DNA of 64,000 nucleotides from Streptomyces sp. MUM 178J (GCF_022414575.1 NZ_JADWYQ010000003.1:62001-126000), one strand, 5' to 3'; positions 16,885 through 25,925 are shown, numbered from the stretch's first letter. The notes: generated from the letters alone by a model not told the origin. Numbers and translations are program-made.

Positions 16885-16926
16885 CGGGTGCGGCCGGCCT
16901 GCTCCGGCGCAGGCCGGCCGCACCCG
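16885..16926 (+). terminator. 18-bp intercistronic hairpin between dasA and dasB
   Basis: CGGGTGCGGCCGGCCTGC at 16885-16902 and its exact complement at 16909-16926, with a 6-nt loop, form a very stable stem in the 131-bp gap. It lacks a U-tract. It is more likely an mRNA-stability or partial-termination element that keeps the binding protein in excess over the permeases than a full terminator. Confidence 0.7.
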
Positions 16927-16971
16927 CCCGGTACTTCCCGGTCGTTACGTCTGAACGGAAGGCTCAGCACC

Positions 16972-17982
16972 ATGAGTGCCGCCGATATGAAAGCAGCCGA
17001 CCCGGCGGCGCCCGCCCCGCGGCGCACCGAGGCCACCGGCCCGCGGCCGCCCCGGGGCACGGCGCGCAAGGCCCGCAGCGTCCGCGCCCGAAGAGCCGGT
17101 GAGCTGCTGCCGTATCTGCTGATCGGCCCGACCATCGTCGCCATCGCCGCGGTCTTCCTCTGGCCGCTGGCCAAGACGGTGATCATGTCCTTTCAGGACG
17201 TCGGCCGCAAGGAGCTGTGGACGGGGGAACCGGCTCCCTGGGTCGGCTTCGAGCAGTTCACCGACATCTTCGCCGACGCGGCCTTCTGGGACTCCGTCGT
17301 CCTCACCGTGGTCTTCATGGCCGCGTGTGTGATCGCCACCCTTGCTCTCGGGCTCGCCGTCGCGCTGATGATGCAGCGCATGTCGGCATGGGTGCGGCTG
17401 CTGGTGACCGCGGCGCTGATCGCCGCCTGGTCCATCCCGCTGATGGTGGCCGCCTCGATCTTCCGCTGGTTCTCCGACTCCGACTACGGCGTCTGGAACA
17501 TGGTCCTGTCCAAGTACCTCGGACTCGACTTCCAGGGCCACAACTGGTTCCTGGACCACAGACAGGGCTTCGTCGTCATCGGCGCGGTCGTCGTCTGGGG
17601 CGCGGTCCCCTTCGTCGCCATCACGCTGTACGCGGCCCTCACCCAGGTCCCCAGGGAACTGGAGGAAGCCGCGGCCATCGACGGCGTCGGGGCCTTCGGG
17701 AACTTCCGCTTCGTCGTCTGGCCGGTGATCAAGCCGGTCTTCCAGATGGTCGCGACCCTGTCGGTCATCTGGGACTTCAACGTTCTCGGCCAGGTCTGGC
17801 TGATGCGCGGCACCAAACCGGAGCCCGAGTACGAGGTGCTCGGCCTCTACGCCTTCAACAAGGCCTTCGAGTCCAACTCCTTCAGCCAGGGCGCGGCGAT
17901 CTCCCTGATCACGGTGGGGCTGCTGTCCGGCGTCGCCGTGTACTACCTGCGCCAGCTGCTCAAGATCGGAGAGGTCGAGTGA
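16972..17982 (+). CDS. dasB: chitobiose ABC transporter permease DasB
   Basis: 336-aa inner-membrane permease. A basic, Pro/Ala-rich cytoplasmic N-terminus of about 45 residues is followed by six predicted membrane spans. The EAA loop that contacts the ATPase reads EEAAAIDGVGAFGNFRFVVW near residue 230. It belongs to the MalF/UgpA class of sugar permeases and pairs with DasC. Its last codons overlap the dasC GTG by 4 nt. In S. coelicolor the complex imports chitobiose and depends on the shared ATPase MsiK. Confidence 0.93.
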   Translation: MSAADMKAADPAAPAPRRTEATGPRPPRGTARKARSVRARRAGELLPYLLIGPTIVAIAAVFLWPLAKTVIMSFQDVGRKELWTGEPAPWVGFEQFTDIFADAAFWDSVVLTVVFMAACVIATLALGLAVALMMQRMSAWVRLLVTAALIAAWSIPLMVAASIFRWFSDSDYGVWNMVLSKYLGLDFQGHNWFLDHRQGFVVIGAVVVWGAVPFVAITLYAALTQVPRELEEAAAIDGVGAFGNFRFVVWPVIKPVFQMVATLSVIWDFNVLGQVWLMRGTKPEPEYEVLGLYAFNKAFESNSFSQGAAISLITVGLLSGVAVYYLRQLLKIGEVE

Positions 17983-18896
17983 GCGCCACCGCCTCCGCCC
18001 CGAACCCCGCGAAGACCGCTTCCTCCGCGGGGACGGCGCCGGGGCCCTCGCCCGCTGCGATCCGGCCGGATCGCAGGAACAGGTCCCGGCACGCCTACAA
18101 CCTCATCGGGCTGCTGACCTTCGTCGTCATGATCTTCCCGGTGTACTGGCTGGTCATCAGCGCACTGAGGCCCAATGCCGAGATCCGCAGCTATGACCAG
18201 ACCCTGTGGCCCTCGTCGATCACCTTCGACAACTTCAGCCGGGCCATGGACCAGGCCAACTTCGGCACCGCGGTCAAGTCCAGCCTCATCGTCTGCGTCA
18301 CCGCGGTGGTAGGCGCGATGATCATGGCCACCATCGCCGCGTACGCCATCGGCCGCTTCCGCTTCAAGGGCCGCAGGATCTTTATGATCGTGCTGATCCT
18401 GGTCCAGCTGCTGCCGCCGACCGCGATGCTGATCCCCATCTATCTCCAGCTCAACGAGCTCGGCGCGCTGAACGAGTACTGGGGCGTGATCATCGTCTAT
18501 CTCGTCTCCACACTGCCGTTCGCCACCTGGATGATCCGCGGCTTCGTGATCAACATCCCCAAGGAGCTGGAGGAGTCCGCCATGGTGGACGGCTGCAGCC
18601 AGATGGGCGCCTTCTGGCGGGTCGTCTTCCCGCTGCTCGCGCCGGGGCTCGCAGCCGCCTCCATCTACTCGCTGATCAACGCCTGGAACGAGTATCTGCT
18701 CGCCTATGTCGTGCTCCAGGACAACGACAAGTACACGCTCAACGTGTGGCTGGCGAACTTCACCACCTCGCGCGGAGTGGACTACGGCGCGCTGATGGCC
18801 GCCTCGACGCTCATCGCCATCCCCGTCGTCGCCTTCTTCATGGTCATCCAGAAGAAGATGGCAGCGGGGCTCACCTCGGGCGCAGTGAAGGGATAA
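17979..18896 (+). CDS. dasC: chitobiose ABC transporter permease DasC
   Basis: 305 aa, MalG/UgpE-class permease with six hydrophobic segments. A segment ending in MATIAAYAIGRFRFKG precedes the EAA loop, which reads ELEESAMVDGCSQMGAFWRV near residue 195. The start GTG lies inside the dasB stop (GTGA). The C-terminus has the usual KKMAAGLTSGAVKG ending of this permease class. With DasA and DasB it forms the chitobiose importer, and it is followed after 9 bp by the GH3 gene, so import and hydrolysis are co-expressed. Confidence 0.93.
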   Translation: MSATASAPNPAKTASSAGTAPGPSPAAIRPDRRNRSRHAYNLIGLLTFVVMIFPVYWLVISALRPNAEIRSYDQTLWPSSITFDNFSRAMDQANFGTAVKSSLIVCVTAVVGAMIMATIAAYAIGRFRFKGRRIFMIVLILVQLLPPTAMLIPIYLQLNELGALNEYWGVIIVYLVSTLPFATWMIRGFVINIPKELEESAMVDGCSQMGAFWRVVFPLLAPGLAAASIYSLINAWNEYLLAYVVLQDNDKYTLNVWLANFTTSRGVDYGALMAASTLIAIPVVAFFMVIQKKMAAGLTSGAVKG

Positions 18897-18905
18897 CACC
18901 GCCCT

Positions 18906-20447
18906 ATGACGACGCTTGTGAGCACATCCGACACCCTCACCCGCGACGCCCTCGCCGTACTCCAGCCGGGCTTCACCGGCACCACGGCCCCCGACTGGCT
19001 GCTCCGCCGCATCGGCGAAGGGCTCAGCGCGGTCGGTCTGTTCGGCCGCAACATCACCTCGCCCGAGCAGCTCGCCGCGCTCACCGCGCAACTGCGGGCC
19101 GAGCGGGACGACGTCCTGGTGGCCATCGACGAGGAGGGCGGCGACGTCACCCGGCTCGAGGTGCGCACCGGCTCCTCCTTCCCCGGCAACTACGCGCTGG
19201 GAGTGGCGGACGACACCGAGCTGACCCGGGCCGTCGCAGCGGAGCTCGGCCGGCGGCTCGCCGCCTGCGGCGTCGACCTCAACTGGGCGCCCTCCGCTGA
19301 CATCAACTCAAACCCTAATAATCCGGTCATTGGTGTGCGGTCCTTCGGCGCGGACCGTGAACTGGTCGAACGTCACACCGCCGCCTATGTCGAGGGGCTC
19401 CAGTCGGCCGGGGTCGCCGCCTGCACCAAGCACTTCCCCGGACACGGCGACACCGGTGTCGACTCACACCATGCGCTGCCCCGCATCGATGTGGACCTCG
19501 CCACGTTGCACGCCCGTGAACTGGGGCCTTTCCGCGCGGCCGTCGCCGCGGGTTCCAAAGCCGTGATGAGCGCGCATATCCTGCTTCCCGCGCTCGACCC
19601 CGACCGCCCGGCGACGCTGAGCCCGCAGATCCTGACCGGACTGCTGCGTGAAGAGCTGGGCTACCAGGGGCTGATCGTCACCGACGGCATGGAGATGCAG
19701 GCCGTTGCAGCGACGTACGGCATCGAGCGCGGCTCCGTGCTCGCGATCGCCGCGGGCGCCGACGCCATCTGCGTCGGCGGCGGCCTGGCCGACGAGGAGA
19801 CCGTGCTGCGGCTGCGCGATGCGCTGGTCACGGCGGTGCACCACGGCGACCTGCCCGAGGAGCGGCTCGTCGACGCTGCGGCGCGTGTGCGCGCCCTCGC
19901 CGACTGGACGCGCCGGGCCAGGGGGGCTGAGAGGGAGCCGGGCGCGGCTTCAGAGGAGGGGACCGCGCCCGGCTCCGGCAGGGCGGACGTCGGGCTGGTC
20001 GCGGCCCGGCGCGCGGTGAAGCTGACGGCGGCGCGCCTGCCGTACGAACCGCCCTCCACCGCCCCGTATGTGGCGGCCCTCACCCCGATCGCGAACATCG
20101 CCGTCGGCGACGAGACCCCGTGGGGCGTGGCGGCGGAGCTGGACGCCCTGCTGCCGGGCACCGCGAGCGGCTCGTACGGGGAGACGGACGACGCCCGCGG
20201 GCCGGCCGACGAGGTGCTGGCCGCGGCGGGGGACCGTAGGATCGTCGCTGTGGTGCGCGACGCCCACCGCCACCCCTGGATGATGCGTGCGCTCGACGCC
20301 CTCGTCGTTGCCCGGCCCGACACGGTCGTCGTGGAGATGGGCGTGAACGGCATGACGCCGAGGGGAGCGCTGCATATCGCGACCCACGGCGCGGCCCGGG
20401 TGTGCGGGCGCGCCGCCGCTGAGGTGATCGCCGGGGCCGGGGCGTGA
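18906..20447 (+). CDS. dasD: GH3 beta-N-acetylhexosaminidase (DasD-like)
   Basis: 513 aa without a signal peptide, so it should act on imported chitobiose in the cytosol. The GH3 N-acetylglucosaminidase signature KHFPGHGDTGVDSH is near residue 178, giving the His that serves as acid/base in the NagZ class. The nucleophile Asp is in VTDGMEM near 260. A second domain of about 170 residues follows. NagZ proper is about 340 aa, so this is the two-domain form. It sits 9 bp after dasC and carries the DasR operon's hydrolase function. The nag/das gene order matches S. coelicolor dasD. Confidence 0.88.
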   Translation: MTTLVSTSDTLTRDALAVLQPGFTGTTAPDWLLRRIGEGLSAVGLFGRNITSPEQLAALTAQLRAERDDVLVAIDEEGGDVTRLEVRTGSSFPGNYALGVADDTELTRAVAAELGRRLAACGVDLNWAPSADINSNPNNPVIGVRSFGADRELVERHTAAYVEGLQSAGVAACTKHFPGHGDTGVDSHHALPRIDVDLATLHARELGPFRAAVAAGSKAVMSAHILLPALDPDRPATLSPQILTGLLREELGYQGLIVTDGMEMQAVAATYGIERGSVLAIAAGADAICVGGGLADEETVLRLRDALVTAVHHGDLPEERLVDAAARVRALADWTRRARGAEREPGAASEEGTAPGSGRADVGLVAARRAVKLTAARLPYEPPSTAPYVAALTPIANIAVGDETPWGVAAELDALLPGTASGSYGETDDARGPADEVLAAAGDRRIVAVVRDAHRHPWMMRALDALVVARPDTVVVEMGVNGMTPRGALHIATHGAARVCGRAAAEVIAGAGA

Positions 20448-20497
20448 TTCCGGGGCGCCGGGGCGTGGTTCCGAAGCAGCCGTCAGGAGGTGCCGGC

Positions 20498-21580
20498 ATG
20501 TCGTCCGTGACCAACCTCTCCGGAGGGCACGGGGAGAGCGAGCTTCCTGGCCGGATCATGGCCGGGGAGATGGCGGAGCAGCCGGCGGTGCTGCGGCGCG
20601 TCCTCGAAGCGGGCGCGCCGGCGATCCGCGAGGCCGCCGAGGCCATCGCGGCGAAGAGGCCCCGCTTTGTGCTGCTGACCGCGCGGGGCACGTCCGACAA
20701 CGCGGCCCTGTACGCCAAGTACCTGCTGGAGGTCCGGCTGGGGCTGCCGTGCGGGCTCACCTCGATGTCCACGACGACGGCGTACGGCGCGCGGCCGGAC
20801 CTCAGGGACGTACTCGTCGTCACCGTCAGCCAGTCCGGCGGGTCACCGGACCTGGTGGCCTCCACGATGGCTGCGCGGGACGCCGGGGCGATCACCCTGG
20901 CCGTCACCAACAACGCGGACTCGCCGCTGGCGGCGGTGTCGGAGTTCCATGTCGACATCCTGGCCGGCCCGGAGAAGGCGCTTCCGGCGACGAAGACATA
21001 CACCGCGTCGCTGCTGTCGCTCTATCTCCTCGTGGAGGGCCTGAGCGGCGGGGACGGCGCGCCCGCGACGGTGCTGCCGGAGCTGGCCGAGCGGGTGCTG
21101 GCGCGGGGCGACGAGGTGCGGCAGCTCGCCGCGCGGTACCGGTTCGCCGAGCGGATGGTCATCACCTCGCGGGGATACGGCTATCCCACGGCGAAGGAGG
21201 CGGCGCTCAAGCTCATGGAGACGAGCTACATCCCGGCGCTGTCGTACTCCGGGGCGGATCTGCTGCACGGGCCGCTGGCCATGGTCGACAACATCTCACC
21301 GGTCATCGCGGTGGTGACGGACGGCAAGGGCGGCGAGGCGCTCCGGCCGGTGCTGGAGCGGCTGCGGGGGCGCGGCGCGGATCTTGTGGTGATCGGCCCC
21401 GAGGCCCAGGTGGCGGCGGCGTCCGCGGGCTTCGTCCTGCCGACGGCGGGCGTGCCCGAGGAACTTCAGCCGATCCTGGAGATCCTCCCCCTCCAGCGTC
21501 TGGCGTACGAGATCACGATCGCGCGCGGCCAGGACCCGGACGCCCCGAGGGCGCTGGCCAAGGTCACCCAGACCCGCTGA
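20498..21580 (+). CDS. SIS-domain glucosamine-6-phosphate deaminase/isomerase-like protein
   Basis: 360 aa from ATG 20498 (AGGAGG ribosome-binding site). Two SIS domains are visible. The first contains ARGTSDNAALYAKYLLE and SQSGGSPDL; the second contains TSRGYGYPTAKEAALKLMET and DLLHGPLAMV. The order equals the isomerase half of GlmS, without the glutaminase domain. Such stand-alone proteins include NagB-II deaminases, which convert glucosamine-6-phosphate to fructose-6-phosphate. Coming after the chitobiose importer and the N-acetylglucosaminidase, that role fits well; a fructosamine-type deglycase is the alternative. A small hairpin (CCCCTCC then GGAGGGG, 21582-21597) follows the stop. Confidence 0.82.
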   Translation: MSSVTNLSGGHGESELPGRIMAGEMAEQPAVLRRVLEAGAPAIREAAEAIAAKRPRFVLLTARGTSDNAALYAKYLLEVRLGLPCGLTSMSTTTAYGARPDLRDVLVVTVSQSGGSPDLVASTMAARDAGAITLAVTNNADSPLAAVSEFHVDILAGPEKALPATKTYTASLLSLYLLVEGLSGGDGAPATVLPELAERVLARGDEVRQLAARYRFAERMVITSRGYGYPTAKEAALKLMETSYIPALSYSGADLLHGPLAMVDNISPVIAVVTDGKGGEALRPVLERLRGRGADLVVIGPEAQVAAASAGFVLPTAGVPEELQPILEILPLQRLAYEITIARGQDPDAPRALAKVTQTR

Positions 21581-21943
21581 GCCCCTCCGGGGAGGGGTGC
21601 CCGGCCCCGTGGCTGGGGGTTTCCGTCCCTGCCCACCCGCCCTTTCTCGGTGCGGCGTCTGCGCCCCACTCCCGCGCAGTCCCCCCGGCGCTTAGCGCGG
21701 GGGCGGGTTTCCCCGCGGCTGCGGGGGCGGCGGCGCATGGGGCGCCCCGGTGCTTCACGGGGCGGTCGGCGTCGGGTGGCGGAGCACCCGGTCGGGAGCA
21801 CCCGCGGGCCGCGGCGCCGCGACGGGACCCTCAACCCGTACGGCACCGCAGCCCGGAGTTGCGCCGGCCGTCGGGTGTGCGGTCCCGGGCGGCCGGGGGA
21901 GGCATCGGCGCAGTCAGGGCAGAGAGCGCCCGGTGCCTCGATC

Positions 21944-21977
21944 CGCCCTCCTGTGCGGGGAGGGCGGAAGCTTTTTT
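21944..21977 (+). terminator. intrinsic terminator with U-tract
   Basis: CCGCCCTCC at 21944-21952 pairs with GGAGGGCGG at 21959-21967, followed by TTTTTT at 21972-21977: a textbook rho-independent terminator, rare in this genome. It isolates the das operon from the sensor-kinase promoter. The preceding 21598-21943 stretch is GC-rich, has no credible gene, and includes short direct repeats of the g-c-rich intergenic type. Confidence 0.9.
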
Positions 21978-22011
21978 ACCGGTTCATTGCGAACCTCGTC
22001 ATACACGTCAT

Positions 22012-22027
22012 TCTGGACTAGACCATT
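22012..22027. promoter_or_regulatory. dre-like palindrome upstream of the sensor kinase gene
   Basis: TCTGGACTAGACCATT carries TGGACTAGACCA, one mismatch from the dre core TGGTCTAGACCA. It sits 76 bp before the kinase GTG and 35 bp after the terminator, in promoter position. Confidence 0.6.
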
Positions 22028-22101
22028 TAGGGATGTCTATCCGTTCGCACAGCTTAGTTCCCGGCGGCCCGTTCGTTCACCCCAAAGGTACGCTCGCAGA
22101 T

Positions 22102-23595
22102 GTGCCGTCCATGAACGATCTCGTACGCCAGCACACCGCCCTGAGCGAATCCGACCTCGAGTGGCTCCATCTGCTGGTCTCGGAGTGGCAGCTGCTCTCC
22201 GATCTGTCCTTCGCCGACCTCGTCCTGTGGGTTCCCACCCGCGACGGCACCCGCTATGTCTCCGTCGCCCAGATGCGTCCCAACACCGGACCCACCTCCT
22301 ACCAGGACGACATGGTCGGCCATCTCGTCCCCCGCGGCCGGCGTCCGCTGCTGGACGCCGCGCTGGACGAGGGGCGGATCGTCCGGGAGGGCGACCCGGA
22401 GTGGCGTGAGGAGGTTCCCGTGCGGGTGGAGTCGATCCCCGTACGCCGTGAGGGCCGGGTCCTCGGCGTCATCGCGCGCAACACCAATCTGCTGACCGTG
22501 CGCACCCCCAGCCGGCTGGAGCTCACCTACCTCCAGTCCGCCTCCGACCTCGCCCAGATGATCGCTGCGGGTGCGTTCCCCTTCCCCGGCCAGCAGGTCG
22601 ACATGGACGCCTCGCCCCGCGCCGGCGACGGGCTGATCCGCCTCGACGCCGACGGGGTCGTCCAGTACGCCTCACCGAACGCCCTGTCCGCCTACCATCG
22701 CCTCGGCCTGGCCGCCGACCTCGTCGGCCAGCACCTGGGCCAGATCACCGCCGAGCTGGCGCCCTCCCGCGGCCCGGTCGACGAAGCCCTGGTCAAGCTG
22801 GCCTCCGGCTACGCCCCCCGCGAGGCCGAGGTCGAGGGCAACGGCGGCGTGATCCAGCTGCGCGCCATCCCCCTCAAGCCCAAGGGGCCGCGGATCGGCT
22901 CCCTCGTCCTGCTGCGCGACGTCACCGAACTCCGCCGCCGCGAGCGCGAATTGATCACCAAGGACGCCACCATCCGGGAGATCCACCACCGGGTGAAGAA
23001 CAACCTCCAGACGGTCGCCGCGCTGCTGCGCCTGCAGGCCCGACGGATGGATTCGGTACGGGGGAGGGAGGCGCTCAACGAGGCGGTGCGCCGTGTCGGC
23101 TCGATCGCGATCGTGCACGAGACCCTCTCGCAGAACCTCGACGAGCGGGTCGAGTTCGACGACATCGCCGACCGGGTCATCGCCATGGTCGCCGAGATCT
23201 CACCGGGCAAGGTCGAGTGCCGGCGCACCGGCCGCTTCGGCATCCTCGACGCCGAGGTCGCCACCCCGCTGTCGATGGTGCTGACGGAGGTGCTGCAGAA
23301 CGCCCTGGAGCACGCCTTCCCGCAGGACGGGCACGGCTCGCTGGAGGTCTCGGCGGTGCGCGGAGGTCTGCGTCCCGGCGCCGGGCGGCTGCTGATCACC
23401 GTCCAGGACGACGGTCGCGGTCTGCCCGAGGGCTTCGACCCGCAGAGCGCGGGCAATCTGGGCCTGCAGATCGTACGGACCCTGGTGGAGGGGGAGTTGG
23501 GCGGTACGTTCGACATGCTCCCCGTGCCGGCTCCGGGCCGCGGCACTCGTGTCGTGCTCGACATCCCCTTGCAGGCGGAGAAGGAGAAGCGCTGA
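22102..23595 (+). CDS. PdtaS-like cytosolic sensor histidine kinase
   Basis: 497 aa from GTG 22102; an in-frame ATG at 22033 would add 23 residues but has no ribosome-binding site. The order of parts is an N-terminal GAF-like domain (residues 1-160), a PAS domain (180-300), the HisKA_2-type dimerisation helix with phospho-acceptor His in REIHHRVKNNLQTVAALLRL near 300, and a HATPase_c domain (TEVLQNALEHAF, DDGRGLP, GNLGLQIV). There is no membrane segment. Architecture and sequence match Mycobacterium PdtaS, which phosphorylates an ANTAR-type RNA-binding response regulator (PdtaR), not encoded here. A dre-like site upstream hints at DasR control. Confidence 0.9.
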   Translation: MPSMNDLVRQHTALSESDLEWLHLLVSEWQLLSDLSFADLVLWVPTRDGTRYVSVAQMRPNTGPTSYQDDMVGHLVPRGRRPLLDAALDEGRIVREGDPEWREEVPVRVESIPVRREGRVLGVIARNTNLLTVRTPSRLELTYLQSASDLAQMIAAGAFPFPGQQVDMDASPRAGDGLIRLDADGVVQYASPNALSAYHRLGLAADLVGQHLGQITAELAPSRGPVDEALVKLASGYAPREAEVEGNGGVIQLRAIPLKPKGPRIGSLVLLRDVTELRRRERELITKDATIREIHHRVKNNLQTVAALLRLQARRMDSVRGREALNEAVRRVGSIAIVHETLSQNLDERVEFDDIADRVIAMVAEISPGKVECRRTGRFGILDAEVATPLSMVLTEVLQNALEHAFPQDGHGSLEVSAVRGGLRPGAGRLLITVQDDGRGLPEGFDPQSAGNLGLQIVRTLVEGELGGTFDMLPVPAPGRGTRVVLDIPLQAEKEKR

Positions 23596-23616
23596 GAGGG
23601 CGCCGCCGACGGCGAT

Positions 23617-23649
23617 GAGCCCCGGACCGTGGAGAGCGGTCCGGGGCTC
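23617..23649. terminator. terminator between kinase and wblE
   Basis: GAGCCCCGGACC at 23617-23628 and its perfect complement at 23638-23649 with a 9-nt loop separate two convergent genes, giving a bidirectional terminator. Confidence 0.75.
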
Positions 23650-23768
23650 GAAGCTGTATGAGGTGGTGCTCGGTGCGCATTCGGGGTACTGCGCGGCTGC
23701 GGCTCGGGGGCGGTGGAGTGCGTACTCGCTGTACGCGCCGCCGGCCTTAAGGTCGTAGCGGGGGCGTG

Positions 23769-24026
23769 TCAGGCGCTTGCGTTGCGTGCCCGGTTGCGAG
23801 CGGCGCGGCGCTTCATCGCGCGGCGCTCGTCCTCGCTGAGGCCACCCCAGACGCCGGAGTCCTGGCCGGACTCGAGCGCCCACTGCAGGCACTGCTCCAT
23901 GACGGGGCAGCGACGGCAGACGGCCTTGGCTTCCTCGATCTGCAGCAGCGCAGGACCGGTGTTGCCGATGGGGAAGAACAGCTCGGGGTCTTCCTCGCGG
24001 CAAACGGCGTTGTGACGCCAGTCCAT
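23769..24026 (-). CDS. wblE: WhiB-like iron-sulfur transcription factor WblE (WhiB1-type)
   Basis: 85 aa, the exact length of S. coelicolor WblE. The four iron-sulfur ligand cysteines are Cys9, Cys37, Cys40 and Cys46 (CxxC between the second and third). The turn motif GVWGG is at about 59-63 and a basic C-terminal stretch (RRAMKRRAARNRAR) contacts DNA. The sequence is of the WhiB1 type (MDWRHNAVCREEDPELFFP), which binds the primary sigma factor and responds to nitric oxide. A 311-bp region with several A/T-rich patches and an inverted repeat lies upstream. Confidence 0.95.
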   Translation of the reverse strand: MDWRHNAVCREEDPELFFPIGNTGPALLQIEEAKAVCRRCPVMEQCLQWALESGQDSGVWGGLSEDERRAMKRRAARNRARNASA

Positions 24027-24065
24027 GGCTGCTACCTCTCCTTGATTACACACATGCTTGTGAAT

Positions 24066-24079
24066 GTGAACGCTTTCAC
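24066..24079. promoter_or_regulatory. inverted repeat in the wblE upstream region
   Basis: GTGAA cgct TTCAC is a perfect 5-4-5 inverted repeat 40 bp upstream of the wblE start, in operator position. The rest of the 24027-24337 gap holds a run of eight T residues near 24240 and no gene that I can support. No known regulator is assigned. Confidence 0.4.
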
Positions 24080-24337
24080 GAATCCCCCCGCAAGGGAAGG
24101 GCCGACTTCCGGTTGCCCGGCGTGGTCCTGGGTTTGAGGAGGGGTTCTGGCGATCTGTGGTGCCGGTGGTGCGGGCTGTCCCGATCGCCAAGAAGAGATT
24201 CGCAAACCTCGGCGGCGGATACAACCCCTTCCGGAAAGTTTTTTTTGATTCCTCGGTGTCGACTAGGTCACAGCCGTACTTCTATGGGGTGGGAGCCAGT
24301 CCGTGCGTTCGAGTTAAAGGACTTTCGGCCCTTCCAC

Positions 24338-25306
24338 TCACACAATCACACGCAGTGCACGGCGAACGCCTGTGAACGTCACGCTAGTCCGTAGTCCAAG
24401 GTGGTCGCCATCCATCTGGAAAGGGAGTGGAACCTTTGAATGCAAGGTGAAGTCTGTGACGTCGTGAAGCCTCAGCGCATGCTTGCCGCGCGGGCCGCGC
24501 TCGGGGGAGGAGGTGAGCAGCTGGGTGGCGTAACGGGCCACCGCCGGCGTCGACAGCCGGGACAGCGCGAGCACGTCCAGCGCGGTGTCGAACGAGGCGT
24601 CCGGCGAGGCGTACACCGGACGATTGCCCAGGTAGGTCCAGGGCGCGGTGTTGCAGACTATGGACAGCGCCAGGTCGGAGACCGGCTCCGCGCCGGGACG
24701 CTCCAGGGTGATCTTCCCCCGGCGCCGGTGCGGCTCGTTCACGAACTGGCGAAAGGCCTGGCGGACGTAGAGCGCGTGTGTGGACCTTTTGCCGCGCTCC
24801 CGGTGCTGTTCGACCCTGCCGATCACGCCCGCGTCGAAGCCGAAGCCCGCGCAGAACGTGAACCAGCGGGACGGCACGCCCTCGTCGTCCGTACCGGGTG
24901 TGCCGGCGGCGAGGCCGAGGCCGACCGTCCGCTCCGTGCGGTCACGGAGCGCGTCCAGGATCGCGCCGGTCGCCTCCACGGCGTCGTTCGGCAGGCCCAG
25001 CGCGCGGGCGAAGACATTGGTGGAGCCACCGGGCACGACGGCGAGGCGGGGAAGCCGCTCCGGGTCGGGGCCGTGGTGCAGCAGACCGTTGACGACCTCG
25101 TTGACCGTGCCGTCTCCGCCGAGGGCGACGACCAGGTCCATGTCGTCGCTCTCCGCGGCCCGGCGCGCGAGGTCGCGGGCGTGGCCGCGGTACTCGGTGG
25201 TGACGGCCTCCAGCTTCATCTCGCTGGCGAGTGCGTGGATGAGGACGTCACGCGTGCGGGCACTGGTGGTGGTGGCTGCCGGATTGACCACGAGGAGTGC
25301 GCGCAT
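24338..25306 (-). CDS. diacylglycerol kinase-type lipid kinase
   Basis: 322 aa from ATG 25306; a longer frame to 25378 exists. The DAGK catalytic domain is clear: LLVVNPAATTTSART at the N-terminus, the nucleotide-binding GGDGTVNEVVNGL near residue 85, PGGSTNVFARALG near 112, and CAGFGFDAGVIG near 180. DgkB/YegS-type enzymes phosphorylate diacylglycerol or other lipids at the membrane, using ATP. The C-terminal half has the usual beta-rich YegS fold with MDGDHLG near the end. It is divergent from a small membrane-protein gene by 94 bp. The lipid substrate is not known. Confidence 0.88.
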   Translation of the reverse strand: MRALLVVNPAATTTSARTRDVLIHALASEMKLEAVTTEYRGHARDLARRAAESDDMDLVVALGGDGTVNEVVNGLLHHGPDPERLPRLAVVPGGSTNVFARALGLPNDAVEATGAILDALRDRTERTVGLGLAAGTPGTDDEGVPSRWFTFCAGFGFDAGVIGRVEQHRERGKRSTHALYVRQAFRQFVNEPHRRRGKITLERPGAEPVSDLALSIVCNTAPWTYLGNRPVYASPDASFDTALDVLALSRLSTPAVARYATQLLTSSPERGPRGKHALRLHDVTDFTLHSKVPLPFQMDGDHLGLRTSVTFTGVRRALRVIV

Positions 25307-25400
25307 GCGGAGCAGCGTACCTACTGGGGGGTACCGGGCCCAGTCCGGGGCTTCGACCTGTGGACGGCGACGGGACACGGCGGGCGGCTACCCTGCTGGG

Positions 25401-25850
25401 GTGAGCGCCGAAGACCAGACCAGTCCTGAGCAGAGCAGCCCCCAGTCCCCCCGCCCCGCCCGGCTGACCGCGGCGGCCGCGGTGTCCGGAGTGGAGGGCC
25501 TGGCCCTCGCGGGCGGCGGCGGATACATGCTCGTCGAGGCGCTCCTCGGGCAGCCGGACGGCCGGACCCAGGCCCTCATGGGCGGTCTGACCCTTATCGT
25601 GCTCGCGCTGATTCCGCTGGCCGCGGCGCGCGGACTGCTGCGGATGCGCAGCTGGAGCCGCGGCCCCGCGATCATCACACATCTGATGGCGCTCATCCCG
25701 GCGTGGACGCTGCTGCGTGCCTCCGGCGCGCTGATCCCCCTCGGAATCGCACTGGCGGCGGTCGCGGTGACGGGCCTTGTGCTCCTGGTCAACCCGACGG
25801 CGACGCAGGCGCTGGGGATCCGGGGAGCGGGCGCGACGCGCGACGCTTAA
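25401..25850 (+). CDS. small integral membrane protein
   Basis: 149 aa from GTG 25401. A hydrophilic Ser/Pro-rich N-terminus of about 25 residues is followed by four hydrophobic helices (roughly 28-50, 60-80, 90-112, 115-135). The sequence is typical of an uncharacterised actinobacterial membrane family; I recognise no functional motif. It is divergent from the lipid kinase gene. Confidence 0.7.
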   Translation: MSAEDQTSPEQSSPQSPRPARLTAAAAVSGVEGLALAGGGGYMLVEALLGQPDGRTQALMGGLTLIVLALIPLAAARGLLRMRSWSRGPAIITHLMALIPAWTLLRASGALIPLGIALAAVAVTGLVLLVNPTATQALGIRGAGATRDA

Positions 25851-25862
25851 GGCGGCGGGCGA

Positions 25863-25911
25863 CCTCAATCGCCGGACGGGCTGGAAGATCCACCCTGTCC
25901 GGCGACCGAGG
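25863..25911. terminator. long hairpin between convergent genes
   Basis: CGCCGGACGGG at 25870-25880 pairs with CCCTGTCCGGCG at 25893-25904 (one bulge), and CCTC at 25863-25866 pairs with GAGG at 25908-25911. The left arm, cctcaatcgccggacggg, resembles the junction at 11868-11883 and belongs to a dispersed Streptomyces intergenic repeat. It can serve as a bidirectional terminator for the membrane-protein and sigma-factor genes. Confidence 0.65.
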
Positions 25912-25925
25912 ACCAGATCAAGCCC

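Noticed and set aside
24227..24260. Terminator at the run of T residues upstream of wblE
   Set aside because: No stable GC stem immediately precedes the T-run on either strand.
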